DNA of 37,875 nt, from contig NZ_JAAXYC010000044.1 in NCBI RefSeq assembly GCF_018619185.1, forward strand, positions 1-37,875, in the 5' to 3' direction. Made by a program: the position numbers and the translations under genes. The stretch comes from Streptomyces sp. McG3 (GTDB lineage Bacteria > Actinomycetota > Actinomycetes > Streptomycetales > Streptomycetaceae). Below the pieces are notes generated by a model that was not told where the DNA came from, did no database searches, and was given only the letters and a program-made list of their open reading frames with translations. Shown here one piece after another: positions 23,434 to 30,756 of this stretch (the first letter of the stretch is position 1; each line of letters opens with the position of its first letter).

Positions 23434-24047
23434 TCGTCAGCGCCTCGCTCCTCGCCACCGCCGTCGTGCTCTGCGCCGTCGGCGGCATCCTCATGCTCAC
23501 CCGCCCGCTGACCCGCATCCTGCTCGGCGCCGTCATCCTCGGCAACGGCATCAACCTGCTGGTCCTCTCCTCCACCGGCCGGGCCGGTGCGGCGCCCCTG
23601 CTCTACGGGGTGTCCCTGAGCCGGGTCACCGACCCGCTGCCCCAGGCCATCGCGCTGACCGCCATCGTCATCACCCTGGCCACCACCGCGTTCCTGCTGG
23701 CCATGGCCTACCGCAGCCACCAGATCACCGGCACCGACGAGGTCCACGACGACCTGGAGGACCGCCGCATCGTGCTGCGCGCCGAAGTGCTCGGCGAACG
23801 CGCCCAGCTGCGCGAACAGTTCCGGTCGGGGGCCGAACCCACCGCCGAGGAGCGCGAACGCTACCGGGAGGAGCGCCGCCGGCTCCGCGACCGGCTCCGC
23901 GCCGACCGCGCCCGCCAGGCCCGGGGCCGCGACGCCTCCGGCAACCTCTGGAACGACGTGCTGGGCGCGGACCCGGAGGACTACGCACGCGACGGCGACG
24001 CCAAGGCGGACGACCGCTACCCCCGCGACCGAGGAGCCGACGGATGA
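23430..24047 (+). CDS. mrpC: Na+/H+ antiporter subunit C (NuoK-like)
   Basis: The 205-residue protein has three membrane segments in its first 105 residues and the NuoK-like G-N-G-I-N-L-L-V-L motif near residue 37, which identifies MrpC. About 90 further residues form a highly charged, probably helical cytoplasmic tail rich in Arg and Glu (for example EERERYREERRRLRDRLRA) that is longer than in the Bacillus protein. ATG 23430 overlaps the mrpA stop, and GGGAGGG upstream serves as ribosome-binding site. The stop overlaps mrpD as ATGA. Confidence 0.93.
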   Translation: MIVSASLLATAVVLCAVGGILMLTRPLTRILLGAVILGNGINLLVLSSTGRAGAAPLLYGVSLSRVTDPLPQAIALTAIVITLATTAFLLAMAYRSHQITGTDEVHDDLEDRRIVLRAEVLGERAQLREQFRSGAEPTAEERERYREERRRLRDRLRADRARQARGRDASGNLWNDVLGADPEDYARDGDAKADDRYPRDRGADG

Positions 24048-25690
24048 ACGCGCTCGTCCCCCTGCCCGTGCTGCTGCCCCTGTGCGCCACCGGTCTCAGC
24101 CTCGCCTTCGGCACCCGCCTGGGGCGCTTCCAGCGCTTCATCAGCGTCGCCGTGCTCACCGCCGTCACCGCGCTCTCGGTGATCCTCATGATCGCCGCCG
24201 ACCGGCAGGGCCCGCTCTCCGTCCACCTCGGCGACTTCGCCCCGCCGCTCGGCATCACCCTGGTCGCCGACCGGCTGTCCGGGCTGATGCTCACGGTCTC
24301 CTCGGCCATCACACTCTGCGTCCTCGTCTACTCCCTCGGCCAGGGCATGACCGACCGGGACAAGGAGACCCCGCTCGCCGTCTTCCACCCCGCCTACCTG
24401 ATCCTCGTCGCCGGGGTCTCCTGCACCTTCCTCGCCGGCGACCTCGTCAACCTCTACGTGGGCTTCGAGATCATGCTGGTCGCCAGCTTCGTCCTGCTCA
24501 CCCTCGGCGGCACCGGACCCCGGATGCGGGCGGGCTCCACCTACGTGATCATCTCGCTGTTCTCCTCGATGCTCTTCCTCACCGCCATCGCCATGACGTA
24601 CGCGGCCACCGGCACCGCCAACTTCGCCCAGCTCGCGGGACGGCTGGCCGACCTCCCCATCGGCGTACAGACCCTGATCCAGGCGCTGCTGCTGACCGTC
24701 TTCGCGATCAAGGCGGCCGTCTTCCCGCTCGCCGCCTGGCTCCCCGACTCCTATCCCACGGCCCCGGCCCCCGTGACCGCCGTCTTCGCCGGACTGCTCA
24801 CCAAGGTCGGCGTCTACTGCATGCTCCGCACCGAGACCCTGCTCTTCCCCGGCAACCGCATCGGCGACCTTTTGATGGCCATCGCGCTGGCCTCGATGGT
24901 CATCGGCATCCTCGGCGCGGTCGCCCAGACCGACCTGAAGCGGCTGCTCTCCTTCACCCTGATCAGCCACATCGGCTACATGGTCTTCGGGATCGGCCTC
25001 GCCACCCGCGAGGCGTACGGCGGGGCCATCGTGTACGTCGCCCACCACATCACCGTCCAGACGACCCTGTTCCTCGTCGCCGGGCTCATCGAACGCCGGG
25101 GCGGCACCACGGAACTGACCCGGCTCGGCGGTCTGGCCAGGGCCGCGCCGATGCTCGCCGTGCTGTTCTTCGTCCCCGCGATGAACCTCGCCGGGATCCC
25201 CCCGCTGTCCGGCTTCATCGGCAAGCTCGGGCTGATGCGCGCCGGTGTCGCCGACGGCGGCGGCTGGGCCTGGCTGCTGGTCGCGGGCTCGGCGGCCACC
25301 AGCCTGCTGACGCTGTACGTGGTCGCCAAGGTCTGGAACCTGGCCTTCTGGCGCGCCGCCCCGCCCGGCCAGGCCGCCGCCGGAACGGTCCTGGAGTCCG
25401 GCGACGACAGCGACGACGACGCGGACGCGGGCCCCGACCGGATCCGCGGCACCGGTGACGAGGGCATCGCCCCGGCCCACCGCCCGGCGGGGCAGGCCGT
25501 CGCCGCGACCCTGCGGGCCGTCATCACCACCAGCCGGCTGCCCCGCCCGATGGTCGCGGCCACCGCGGCGACCATCGCGATCGGCCTCTCCTTCACGGTG
25601 TTCGCCGACCCGCTCACCGCCTTCACCGACCGCACGGCCACCGAACTCCTCCAGCGGACCCCCTACGTCCAGGAGGTGCTGGGCCGGTGA
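24044..25690 (+). CDS. mrpD: Na+/H+ antiporter subunit D (NuoM/N-like)
   Basis: The 548-residue membrane protein is the second complex-I-like subunit of the Mrp antiporter. Family motifs are NLYVGFEIMLVASFVLLTLG with the key Glu, FPLAAWLPDSYPTAPAPVTA, and LLTKVGVYCMLR. Near residue 450 there is an acidic soluble insert (SGDDSDDDADAGPD) that is not part of the membrane core. The start overlaps mrpC (ATGA) and the stop overlaps mrpE (GTGA), so expression is coupled. Confidence 0.95.
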   Translation: MNALVPLPVLLPLCATGLSLAFGTRLGRFQRFISVAVLTAVTALSVILMIAADRQGPLSVHLGDFAPPLGITLVADRLSGLMLTVSSAITLCVLVYSLGQGMTDRDKETPLAVFHPAYLILVAGVSCTFLAGDLVNLYVGFEIMLVASFVLLTLGGTGPRMRAGSTYVIISLFSSMLFLTAIAMTYAATGTANFAQLAGRLADLPIGVQTLIQALLLTVFAIKAAVFPLAAWLPDSYPTAPAPVTAVFAGLLTKVGVYCMLRTETLLFPGNRIGDLLMAIALASMVIGILGAVAQTDLKRLLSFTLISHIGYMVFGIGLATREAYGGAIVYVAHHITVQTTLFLVAGLIERRGGTTELTRLGGLARAAPMLAVLFFVPAMNLAGIPPLSGFIGKLGLMRAGVADGGGWAWLLVAGSAATSLLTLYVVAKVWNLAFWRAAPPGQAAAGTVLESGDDSDDDADAGPDRIRGTGDEGIAPAHRPAGQAVAATLRAVITTSRLPRPMVAATAATIAIGLSFTVFADPLTAFTDRTATELLQRTPYVQEVLGR

Positions 25691-26316
25691 AACGCATCCT
25701 GCGCCTCTCGTTCCGCAACGCCGATCTGCCGCCCCTGAGCGCCGAGTTCGGCACCCGCCGCCGACGCGTGCTGGACCTGCCGCTGATCGCCTGGCTCACC
25801 CTCATCTGGGTGCTGCTCTGGTCCACCCTCACCTGGGCCAACGTCATCACCGGCCTGGTCGTATCGGTCGCCGTCTGCCTCGCCTTCCCGCTGCCCCGGG
25901 TCGACCTCGGACTGCGGCTCCACCCCTGGGGCATCCTGCGCCTGGTCGGCTATCTCCTCCACGACATGTACACCTCCGGGGTGAAGGTCACCCGGCAGAT
26001 CTTCTTCGGCCTGCCCCACCGGGCCGCCGTGATCGGGGTGCCCCTGCGGTGCCGCAGCGACCTGATGCTCGCGGCCACCGCCGTCGCCGTCTCCAACGTC
26101 CCCGGCGGCTCCATCATCGAGGTGCGCCGGGCCACCGCCACGGTCTTCCTGCACGTCCTGGACGCCGACCGGCCCGAGGAGCTCGAAGCCGCCCGCCGCC
26201 AGGTGTGGCGGATCGAGGAACTGACCGTACGGGCCTTCGGCACCCCCGACGAGATCGCCCGGGTCGCCGACCCCCCGCCACCGCCCCAGCTCGCCGCAGG
26301 GAGGCCCGCACCATGA
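25687..26316 (+). CDS. mrpE: Na+/H+ antiporter subunit E
   Basis: The 209-residue protein has two N-terminal membrane segments (LPLIAWLTLIWVLLWSTLTW region and the following hydrophobic stretch) and a cytoplasmic domain typical of MrpE, including NVPGGSIIEV and the HVLDAD segment. GTG 25687 overlaps the mrpD stop. The last codons overlap mrpF as ATGA. MrpE is needed for assembly and full activity of the antiporter in characterised systems. Confidence 0.93.
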   Translation: MKRILRLSFRNADLPPLSAEFGTRRRRVLDLPLIAWLTLIWVLLWSTLTWANVITGLVVSVAVCLAFPLPRVDLGLRLHPWGILRLVGYLLHDMYTSGVKVTRQIFFGLPHRAAVIGVPLRCRSDLMLAATAVAVSNVPGGSIIEVRRATATVFLHVLDADRPEELEAARRQVWRIEELTVRAFGTPDEIARVADPPPPPQLAAGRPAP

Positions 26317-26636
26317 CCGCGCCCGAACAGGTCGACCGCGTTCTGCTGACCGCCGCCGTCGTCCTGATCCTGCTCGCCGGCGCCCTGCTGCTGGCGCGGA
26401 TCTGGCGGGGCCCCTCCATGCTGGACCGGGCGATCTCGCTGGACGTCTGCGCCGCCCTGATCATCGCCGGCCTCGCCGCCAAATCGGCGTTCGCCCGGGA
26501 TCCGTTCTACTTCCCGATCATGCTGGTGCTGGCGTTCCTCGGGTTCACCGGCTCGGTGGGCATCGCCCGCTTCATCGCCGTACGCGACCGGCCCCGTCCC
26601 CCGCACCCCGACGACGCCCAGGAGGGCTCCCGGTGA
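26313..26636 (+). CDS. mrpF: Na+/H+ antiporter subunit F
   Basis: The 107-residue protein has three membrane segments and the MrpF signature RIWRGPSMLDRAISLDV between the first two. ATG 26313 overlaps the mrpE stop and AGGGAGG lies upstream. The C-terminus is a short Pro-rich tail. In other Mrp systems subunit F contributes to the cation path. Confidence 0.93.
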   Translation: MTAPEQVDRVLLTAAVVLILLAGALLLARIWRGPSMLDRAISLDVCAALIIAGLAAKSAFARDPFYFPIMLVLAFLGFTGSVGIARFIAVRDRPRPPHPDDAQEGSR

Positions 26637-26986
26637 GTCTCTGGCTCCAGATCGTCGACACGGCCGGCGCCGCGATGCTCCTCATCGGCGCCGCGATCTG
26701 TCTGCTCGGGGTGATCGGCATGATCCGGCTGCCCGACGTCCTCTCCCGCAGCCACGCCGCGACCAAGCCGCAGACCCTCGGCATGATCCTGGTGCTGGCC
26801 GGGGTCGCGCTGCGGCTGCGCAGCGGCATGGACCTCGCGACCCTCGGTCTCATCGCCTTCTTCCAGATGCTCACCGGCCCGGTGGCCTCGCACCTGGTGG
26901 CCCGTTCCGCGTACCGCACCGGCCAGGTCGATCACGGCGAGCTGCTCTTCGACGAACTCGACGAGCAGCTCACCGACAGCAAGTGA
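26633..26986 (+). CDS. mrpG: Na+/H+ antiporter subunit G
   Basis: The 117-residue protein has three membrane segments and the MrpG core GVIGMIRLPDVLSRSHAATK. GTG 26633 overlaps the mrpF stop with GGAGGG upstream. It is the last gene of the operon; a convergent NTF2-like gene ends 18 bases further on, with no room for a long terminator between them. Confidence 0.93.
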   Translation: MSLWLQIVDTAGAAMLLIGAAICLLGVIGMIRLPDVLSRSHAATKPQTLGMILVLAGVALRLRSGMDLATLGLIAFFQMLTGPVASHLVARSAYRTGQVDHGELLFDELDEQLTDSK

Positions 26987-27004
26987 GGGCGCTGCGGGCC
27001 GCGT

Positions 27005-27373
27005 TCACGCCCCCGGTACGCGGTCCAGGAACCCGCTCACCGAACTGATCCGGCCGTCCTCGGCGAGCCGGACGACGTCGAACCCGGCCACCGGCGCGGA
27101 GCCGTCCGCCGGGGAGACCAGCTCCCAGCCGAAGCGGGCCAGGTCGTGGTGCCCGTCGGGCGTCCCGGCGGGCCGGAACCGGAAACCGGGGAACTGCTCG
27201 TGCACGCCGCCGATCACGGCTGCCAGCCCCTCGTGCCCGTGCACCTCGGCCAGCGGGTCGGTGTACCGGGCGTCGGCGGTGAACGCCGCGGCCACGGCCT
27301 TCGCCCGCTCCTCGGCCCCGGTGCTGTTCCAGGCGGCGAAGTAGCGCTGGACGGCCTCGTCGTACGCGGTCAT
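27005..27373 (-). CDS. NTF2/SnoaL-like protein
   Basis: This 122-residue soluble protein has the cone-like NTF2 fold pattern of the SnoaL/ketosteroid-isomerase-like group: an N-terminal helix with VQRYFAAWNS, then FTADARYTDPLAEVHGHEGL, and the strands FDVVRLAEDGRISSVSGFLD at the end. The ligand cannot be predicted. It runs opposite to the mrp operon and is divergent from the MOSC gene. Start ATG 27373 is preceded by GAGAGGG. Confidence 0.85.
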   Translation of the reverse strand: MTAYDEAVQRYFAAWNSTGAEERAKAVAAAFTADARYTDPLAEVHGHEGLAAVIGGVHEQFPGFRFRPAGTPDGHHDLARFGWELVSPADGSAPVAGFDVVRLAEDGRISSVSGFLDRVPGA

Positions 27374-27449
27374 GGTGGACCCTCTCCTCGGGAGCCCCGG
27401 CGGTCCGGGGCGGTGCCCCCACCTTGGCCCGAGGGTCGGCCACCGTCGA

Positions 27450-27464
27450 TTACCCCGGAGGTAA
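27450..27464. promoter_or_regulatory. Inverted repeat TTACC-N5-GGTAA, possible operator
   Basis: A perfect 5-bp inverted repeat with a five-base centre lies in the 176-bp region between the divergent NTF2-like and MOSC genes. It is followed at once by a G/C hairpin (27465-27479). Position and symmetry suggest a regulator site, but I cannot name a family. Confidence 0.35.
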
Positions 27465-27549
27465 GGGGGCTCCGCCCCCCGGTCACCCGTCGGGCGTAGG
27501 GTCGAAAGAGGTAGCGCATCGCACTTGTCGAGCAGGGGGGCGGGGACCC

Positions 27550-28095
27550 ATGGCGTACGGAACGGTCACCACGGTCAGCAGCAGCGGCGGGCACACTTTC
27601 AGCAAGGAGAGCCGGAAGAGCGTGACGCTGCTCGCCGGGCTCGGGGTCGAGGGGGATGCCCACGCGGGCGTGACCGTCAAGCACCGTTCCCGGGTCGCCC
27701 AGGACCCCACCCAGCCCAATCTGCGGCAGGTCCACCTGATCCAGGAGGAGCTGTTCACGGAGCTGGCCGGCGCCGGCTTCAATGTGGCTCCCGGAGAGCT
27801 GGGCGAGAATCTCACGACCCGGGGCATCGACCTGCTCGCCCTCCCCACCGGCACACTGCTGAGGATCGGCGACGACGCGGTCGTCGAGGTCACCGGCCTG
27901 CGCAACCCCTGCCTCCAGATCGAGGCCTTCCGGGAAGGGCTGCTGAAGCAGGTCGTCGGCCGGGACGCGGCGGGCGCGGTCGTGCGCAAGGCAGGCGTCA
28001 TGAGCGTGGTCCGGCGAGGCGGTGTGATCCGCCCCGGCGACACCGTCGCAGCCGAACTCCCCGCCGGCCCGCACCGCCCGCTGGAACGCGTCTGA
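27550..28095 (+). CDS. MOSC domain-containing protein
   Basis: This 181-residue protein is a stand-alone MOSC domain, the sulfur-carrier fold of molybdenum cofactor sulfurases and YiiM/mARC-type proteins. The conserved Cys121 is seen in GLRNPCLQIEAF, and the family GELGENLTTRGIDL segment precedes it. Residues 1-25 (VTTVSSSGGHTFSKE) fit the usual start of small MOSC proteins. ATG 27550 has a G-rich ribosome-binding region. No molybdenum genes are adjacent, so the substrate, perhaps detoxification of N-hydroxylated compounds, is open. Confidence 0.9.
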   Translation: MAYGTVTTVSSSGGHTFSKESRKSVTLLAGLGVEGDAHAGVTVKHRSRVAQDPTQPNLRQVHLIQEELFTELAGAGFNVAPGELGENLTTRGIDLLALPTGTLLRIGDDAVVEVTGLRNPCLQIEAFREGLLKQVVGRDAAGAVVRKAGVMSVVRRGGVIRPGDTVAAELPAGPHRPLERV

Positions 28096-28183
28096 TATCC
28101 CGTACCCCCGGGTCCCCGCCAAAGCGCCCACGGGCCCGGTTCCGCATGCCATGATGCGGGCAATGCCGGACGCTGGGGGGCGT

Positions 28184-28924
28184 ATGGGAAACACGGGCAC
28201 AGTGCTGCGCGAACTGCGCGGCGCACAGAAGAGCGCCAAGGGCGTCTCGCTCTACTCGCGGTACGTGAACCGGCCCGCCGGGCGGGTGCTCGCGGCCGGG
28301 GCGTACCGAGCGGGCATGACGCCCAATCAGGTCACCCTGACCAGCGCGCTGTTCACCTATGGCGCACTGGCGTCGGTCGCGCTCGTCGAGCCGTCCTGGA
28401 CGCTAGGCGTCCTGGTCTGGGCGGCCCTCGCGGTCGGCTTCGCCTTCGACTCCGCCGACGGGCAGCTCGCCCGGCTCACCGGCGGGGGAGGGCCCGACGG
28501 GGAGTGGCTGGACCATGTCGTGGACTGCGGGAAGCTGCTGCTCGTCCACGCCGCGGTCCTGATCTCCTTCTACCGCTTCGGTGAACTGCCATCCGAAGCA
28601 TGGCTGCTGCTCCCGCTGGGATTCCAGCTGGCGGCGGTGGTGACCTTCTGCGCCGGGCTGCTGCGCGACCAGCTCGGCAAGGCTGCGGTCAGTGCCCGGG
28701 GTCCGTCCTGGGCGGCACCGGACGCGACGGCGCCCGTCTCACGGGTGCGGGCCGTGGCGCTGCTGCCCGCCGACTACGGGGTGTTCTGCCTGGTGTTCCT
28801 GCTGCTCGGCGCACCCGGGGCCTTCCGCGCCGGGTACGCCGTGCTCGCGGTGGCGCAAGCGGTTTTCCTGGCGGCCTTCCTCGCCAAGTGGTTCAGGGAG
28901 CTGAAAGCGCTCCGGGCCGGTTGA
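28184..28924 (+). CDS. CDP-alcohol phosphatidyltransferase family protein
   Basis: This roughly 246-residue membrane protein carries the full CDP-alcohol phosphotransferase motif D-G-x2-A-R-x8-G-x3-D-x3-D (from DGQLAR near residue 92 to the Asp in DHVVD). It would move a phospho-alcohol group between a CDP-alcohol and an acceptor in the membrane. The acceptor is not known. ATG 28184 has GGGGGG three bases upstream; in-frame ATG codons at 28151, 28154 and 28163 are alternatives. Its 3' end overlaps by 32 bases the convergent TagD-like cytidylyltransferase, which could supply the CDP-alcohol. Together with the flanking glycosyltransferases this suggests a phospholipid-like or glycan-decorating role rather than bulk phospholipid synthesis. 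Confidence 0.88.
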   Translation: MGNTGTVLRELRGAQKSAKGVSLYSRYVNRPAGRVLAAGAYRAGMTPNQVTLTSALFTYGALASVALVEPSWTLGVLVWAALAVGFAFDSADGQLARLTGGGGPDGEWLDHVVDCGKLLLVHAAVLISFYRFGELPSEAWLLLPLGFQLAAVVTFCAGLLRDQLGKAAVSARGPSWAAPDATAPVSRVRAVALLPADYGVFCLVFLLLGAPGAFRAGYAVLAVAQAVFLAAFLAKWFRELKALRAG

Positions 28925-29342
28925 CGAGCACGTCCAGCGCCCGGCGCAGCTGGGTGCTGGACGTGTGCACGGTGTACGGGAAGTAGACGACCTCCACGCC
29001 CACTTCGGCGAAGTCGCGCTCCAGCTTCTCCCCCTTGTCCGTGCCCCGCCAGTCGTCCCCCTTGAAGATCACGTCGAACCGGACCTGCTGCCAGGTCTCG
29101 ACCTTGTCCGGCACGGTCTCCACGAACGCGGCGTCCACGAAGCGCACGCTGCGGACGATCTCCAGTCGCTCGCGGAGCGGGATCATCGGCGTGTGGCCCT
29201 TGGCGAGGGCGGCCATCTCGTCCGACACGACCCCGGCGACCAGGTAGTCGCACTGACTGCGGGCATGCCGCAAGATGTTGAGGTGCCCGACGTGGAACAG
29301 GTCGTACACCCCGGGTGCGTAACCCACCCTGTGCTGCACCAT
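28893..29342 (-). CDS. TagD-like cytidylyltransferase (glycerol-3-phosphate type)
   Basis: This 149-residue enzyme belongs to the HxGH nucleotidyltransferase group. The motif is in GVYDLFHVGHLNILRHA near the N-terminus; FKGDDWRG in the second half matches the FVMGDDWEG region of Bacillus TagD, and TSSTQLRRAL stands where TagD has its ISTT segment. It likely joins CTP to glycerol-3-phosphate or a related polyol phosphate to give a CDP-alcohol. ATG 29342 has GGGGGGAGAG about eight bases upstream; the frame is open further upstream without homology. It is divergent from the WcaI-like glycosyltransferase and convergent with the CDP-alcohol transferase. Confidence 0.85.
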   Translation of the reverse strand: MVQHRVGYAPGVYDLFHVGHLNILRHARSQCDYLVAGVVSDEMAALAKGHTPMIPLRERLEIVRSVRFVDAAFVETVPDKVETWQQVRFDVIFKGDDWRGTDKGEKLERDFAEVGVEVVYFPYTVHTSSTQLRRALDVLVNRPGALSAP

Positions 29343-29493
29343 CCGTATCTCTCCCCCCACGGTCAACGTGATCCGGTGATGTTCCAACGACCTTACTGTG
29401 AAGAATACTTGTGCAAGCCGTGAACGGATAAGCTCGGCAGGGGCTGTTCCCCGGTGGGGGCAGTGGCTGTCGTGGGGGGAAGGCGATCGTCCG

Positions 29494-30756
29494 ATGTCCG
29501 AAGCGTCAAGGCGCAGTCCGATCCGAGGCCGCCGACTTCTGGTGGTTTCGACCAACTACGCACCGGAGCTCACGGGCATAGGCCCGTACGCCACCCAACT
29601 GGCCGAGCACTGGGCCGCGTCCGGAGCCCGGGTCCGGGCGCTCACCGGTATGCCGCACTACCCCTCCTGGCGACTGGAGGAGGCGTACCGGGGCGTCTGG
29701 AGGACGGTGGAGATACGCGGCGGCGTCGGCGTGCACCGGCGCAGGCACTATGTGCCACCCCGTCAGACCGCTGTGCGACGTGCCGCGTTCGAGGCGAGCG
29801 TCCTCGCGACCGGACTGTTCGCCCCACCGCCCGGACGCCCCGACGCCGTGATCTCCCAGATGCCCAGCCTCGCGGGCGCCGTCATCGGAGCCCGCCTCGC
29901 CCGCCGCCACCGCGTCCCCCATCTGCCCGTCGTCCAGGACCTGATGGGCGCCGCCGCCGCACAGAGCGGCATCCGGGGCGGAGGCAGGGCCGCCACCGTC
30001 GCCGCGGCCGCCGAGCGGTACGCGCTGCGCGGGGCCGCCCTCGTCGGTGTCATCCACGAGAGCTTCGTCCCCGGAGTCACCGCTCTCGGCGTCGACCCCG
30101 GCCGCATCCGCCTCGTCCCCAACTGGACCCATGTGCAGGGCCCCACCGCCGACCGGGCCGCGACCCGCGCCCGGCTCGGCTGGCCCGAGGGCACCCCGGT
30201 CGTCCTGCACTCCGGCAACATGGGGCTCAAGCAGGGTCTGGACGTCCTGGTGGACACCGCCCGCCTCGCCCCCGACGTCCGCATCGTCCTGATGGGCGAC
30301 GGCAACCAGCGCGACGCCCTGCGCTCCCGCGCCGAGGGACTGGCCAACGTGGACTTCCTGGAGCCCGCGGCGGCCGAGGAGTTCACCGACGTGCTCGCCG
30401 CCGCCGACGTCCTCGCGGTCACCCAGCGCGCCTCGGTCCTCGACATGAGCGTCCCCTCCAAGCTCACCTCCTACTTCACCTCCGGACGCCCCGTGATCGC
30501 CTCCGTCGCCGACGAGGGCGGCACCGCCGACGAGGTCCGCCGCTCGGGCGCCGGGGTCCTCGTCGCCCCCGAGGACCCGGCCGCCCTCCTCGAAGCGTTG
30601 CGGAAGCTGGTCGCCGACCCGGCCGCCGCCGACGCCCTCGGGGCCGGGGGCCCGCGCTACGTCGCCCGCCACCTGAGCCGGGAGGCGGGCCTCGCCCGCT
30701 TCGACGACCTGCTCGCCGAGGCCCTGCCGGACGCACAAGGGAGCCCCCGCCGATGA
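29494..30756 (+). CDS. Glycosyltransferase, WcaI/GT4-like
   Basis: This 420-residue GT-B glycosyltransferase begins RRLLVVSTNYAPELTGIGPY, the typical start of the WcaI colanic-acid family. The C-terminal donor domain has VPNWTH, SGNMGLKQGLDVL and the loop MSVPSKLTSYFTSGRPVIAS. It should add a sugar to a lipid-linked precursor on the cytoplasmic side. ATG 29494 has GGGGGGAAGG upstream. The stop overlaps the Wzz-like gene as ATGA, so it heads an operon of at least three genes (transferase, Wzz-like, flippase). Confidence 0.9.
   Translation: MSEASRRSPIRGRRLLVVSTNYAPELTGIGPYATQLAEHWAASGARVRALTGMPHYPSWRLEEAYRGVWRTVEIRGGVGVHRRRHYVPPRQTAVRRAAFEASVLATGLFAPPPGRPDAVISQMPSLAGAVIGARLARRHRVPHLPVVQDLMGAAAAQSGIRGGGRAATVAAAAERYALRGAALVGVIHESFVPGVTALGVDPGRIRLVPNWTHVQGPTADRAATRARLGWPEGTPVVLHSGNMGLKQGLDVLVDTARLAPDVRIVLMGDGNQRDALRSRAEGLANVDFLEPAAAEEFTDVLAAADVLAVTQRASVLDMSVPSKLTSYFTSGRPVIASVADEGGTADEVRRSGAGVLVAPEDPAALLEALRKLVADPAAADALGAGGPRYVARHLSREAGLARFDDLLAEALPDAQGSPRR

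Noticed and set aside
27465..27479. GGGGGC-TCC-GCCCCC hairpin as a terminator.
   Set aside because: It lies between two divergent genes, where no transcript is expected to end.
28142..28159. CCGCAT-N6-ATGCGG hairpin before the CDP-alcohol transferase gene.
   Set aside because: Six-base stem without further support; it holds candidate ATG codons 28151 and 28154 and may be chance.
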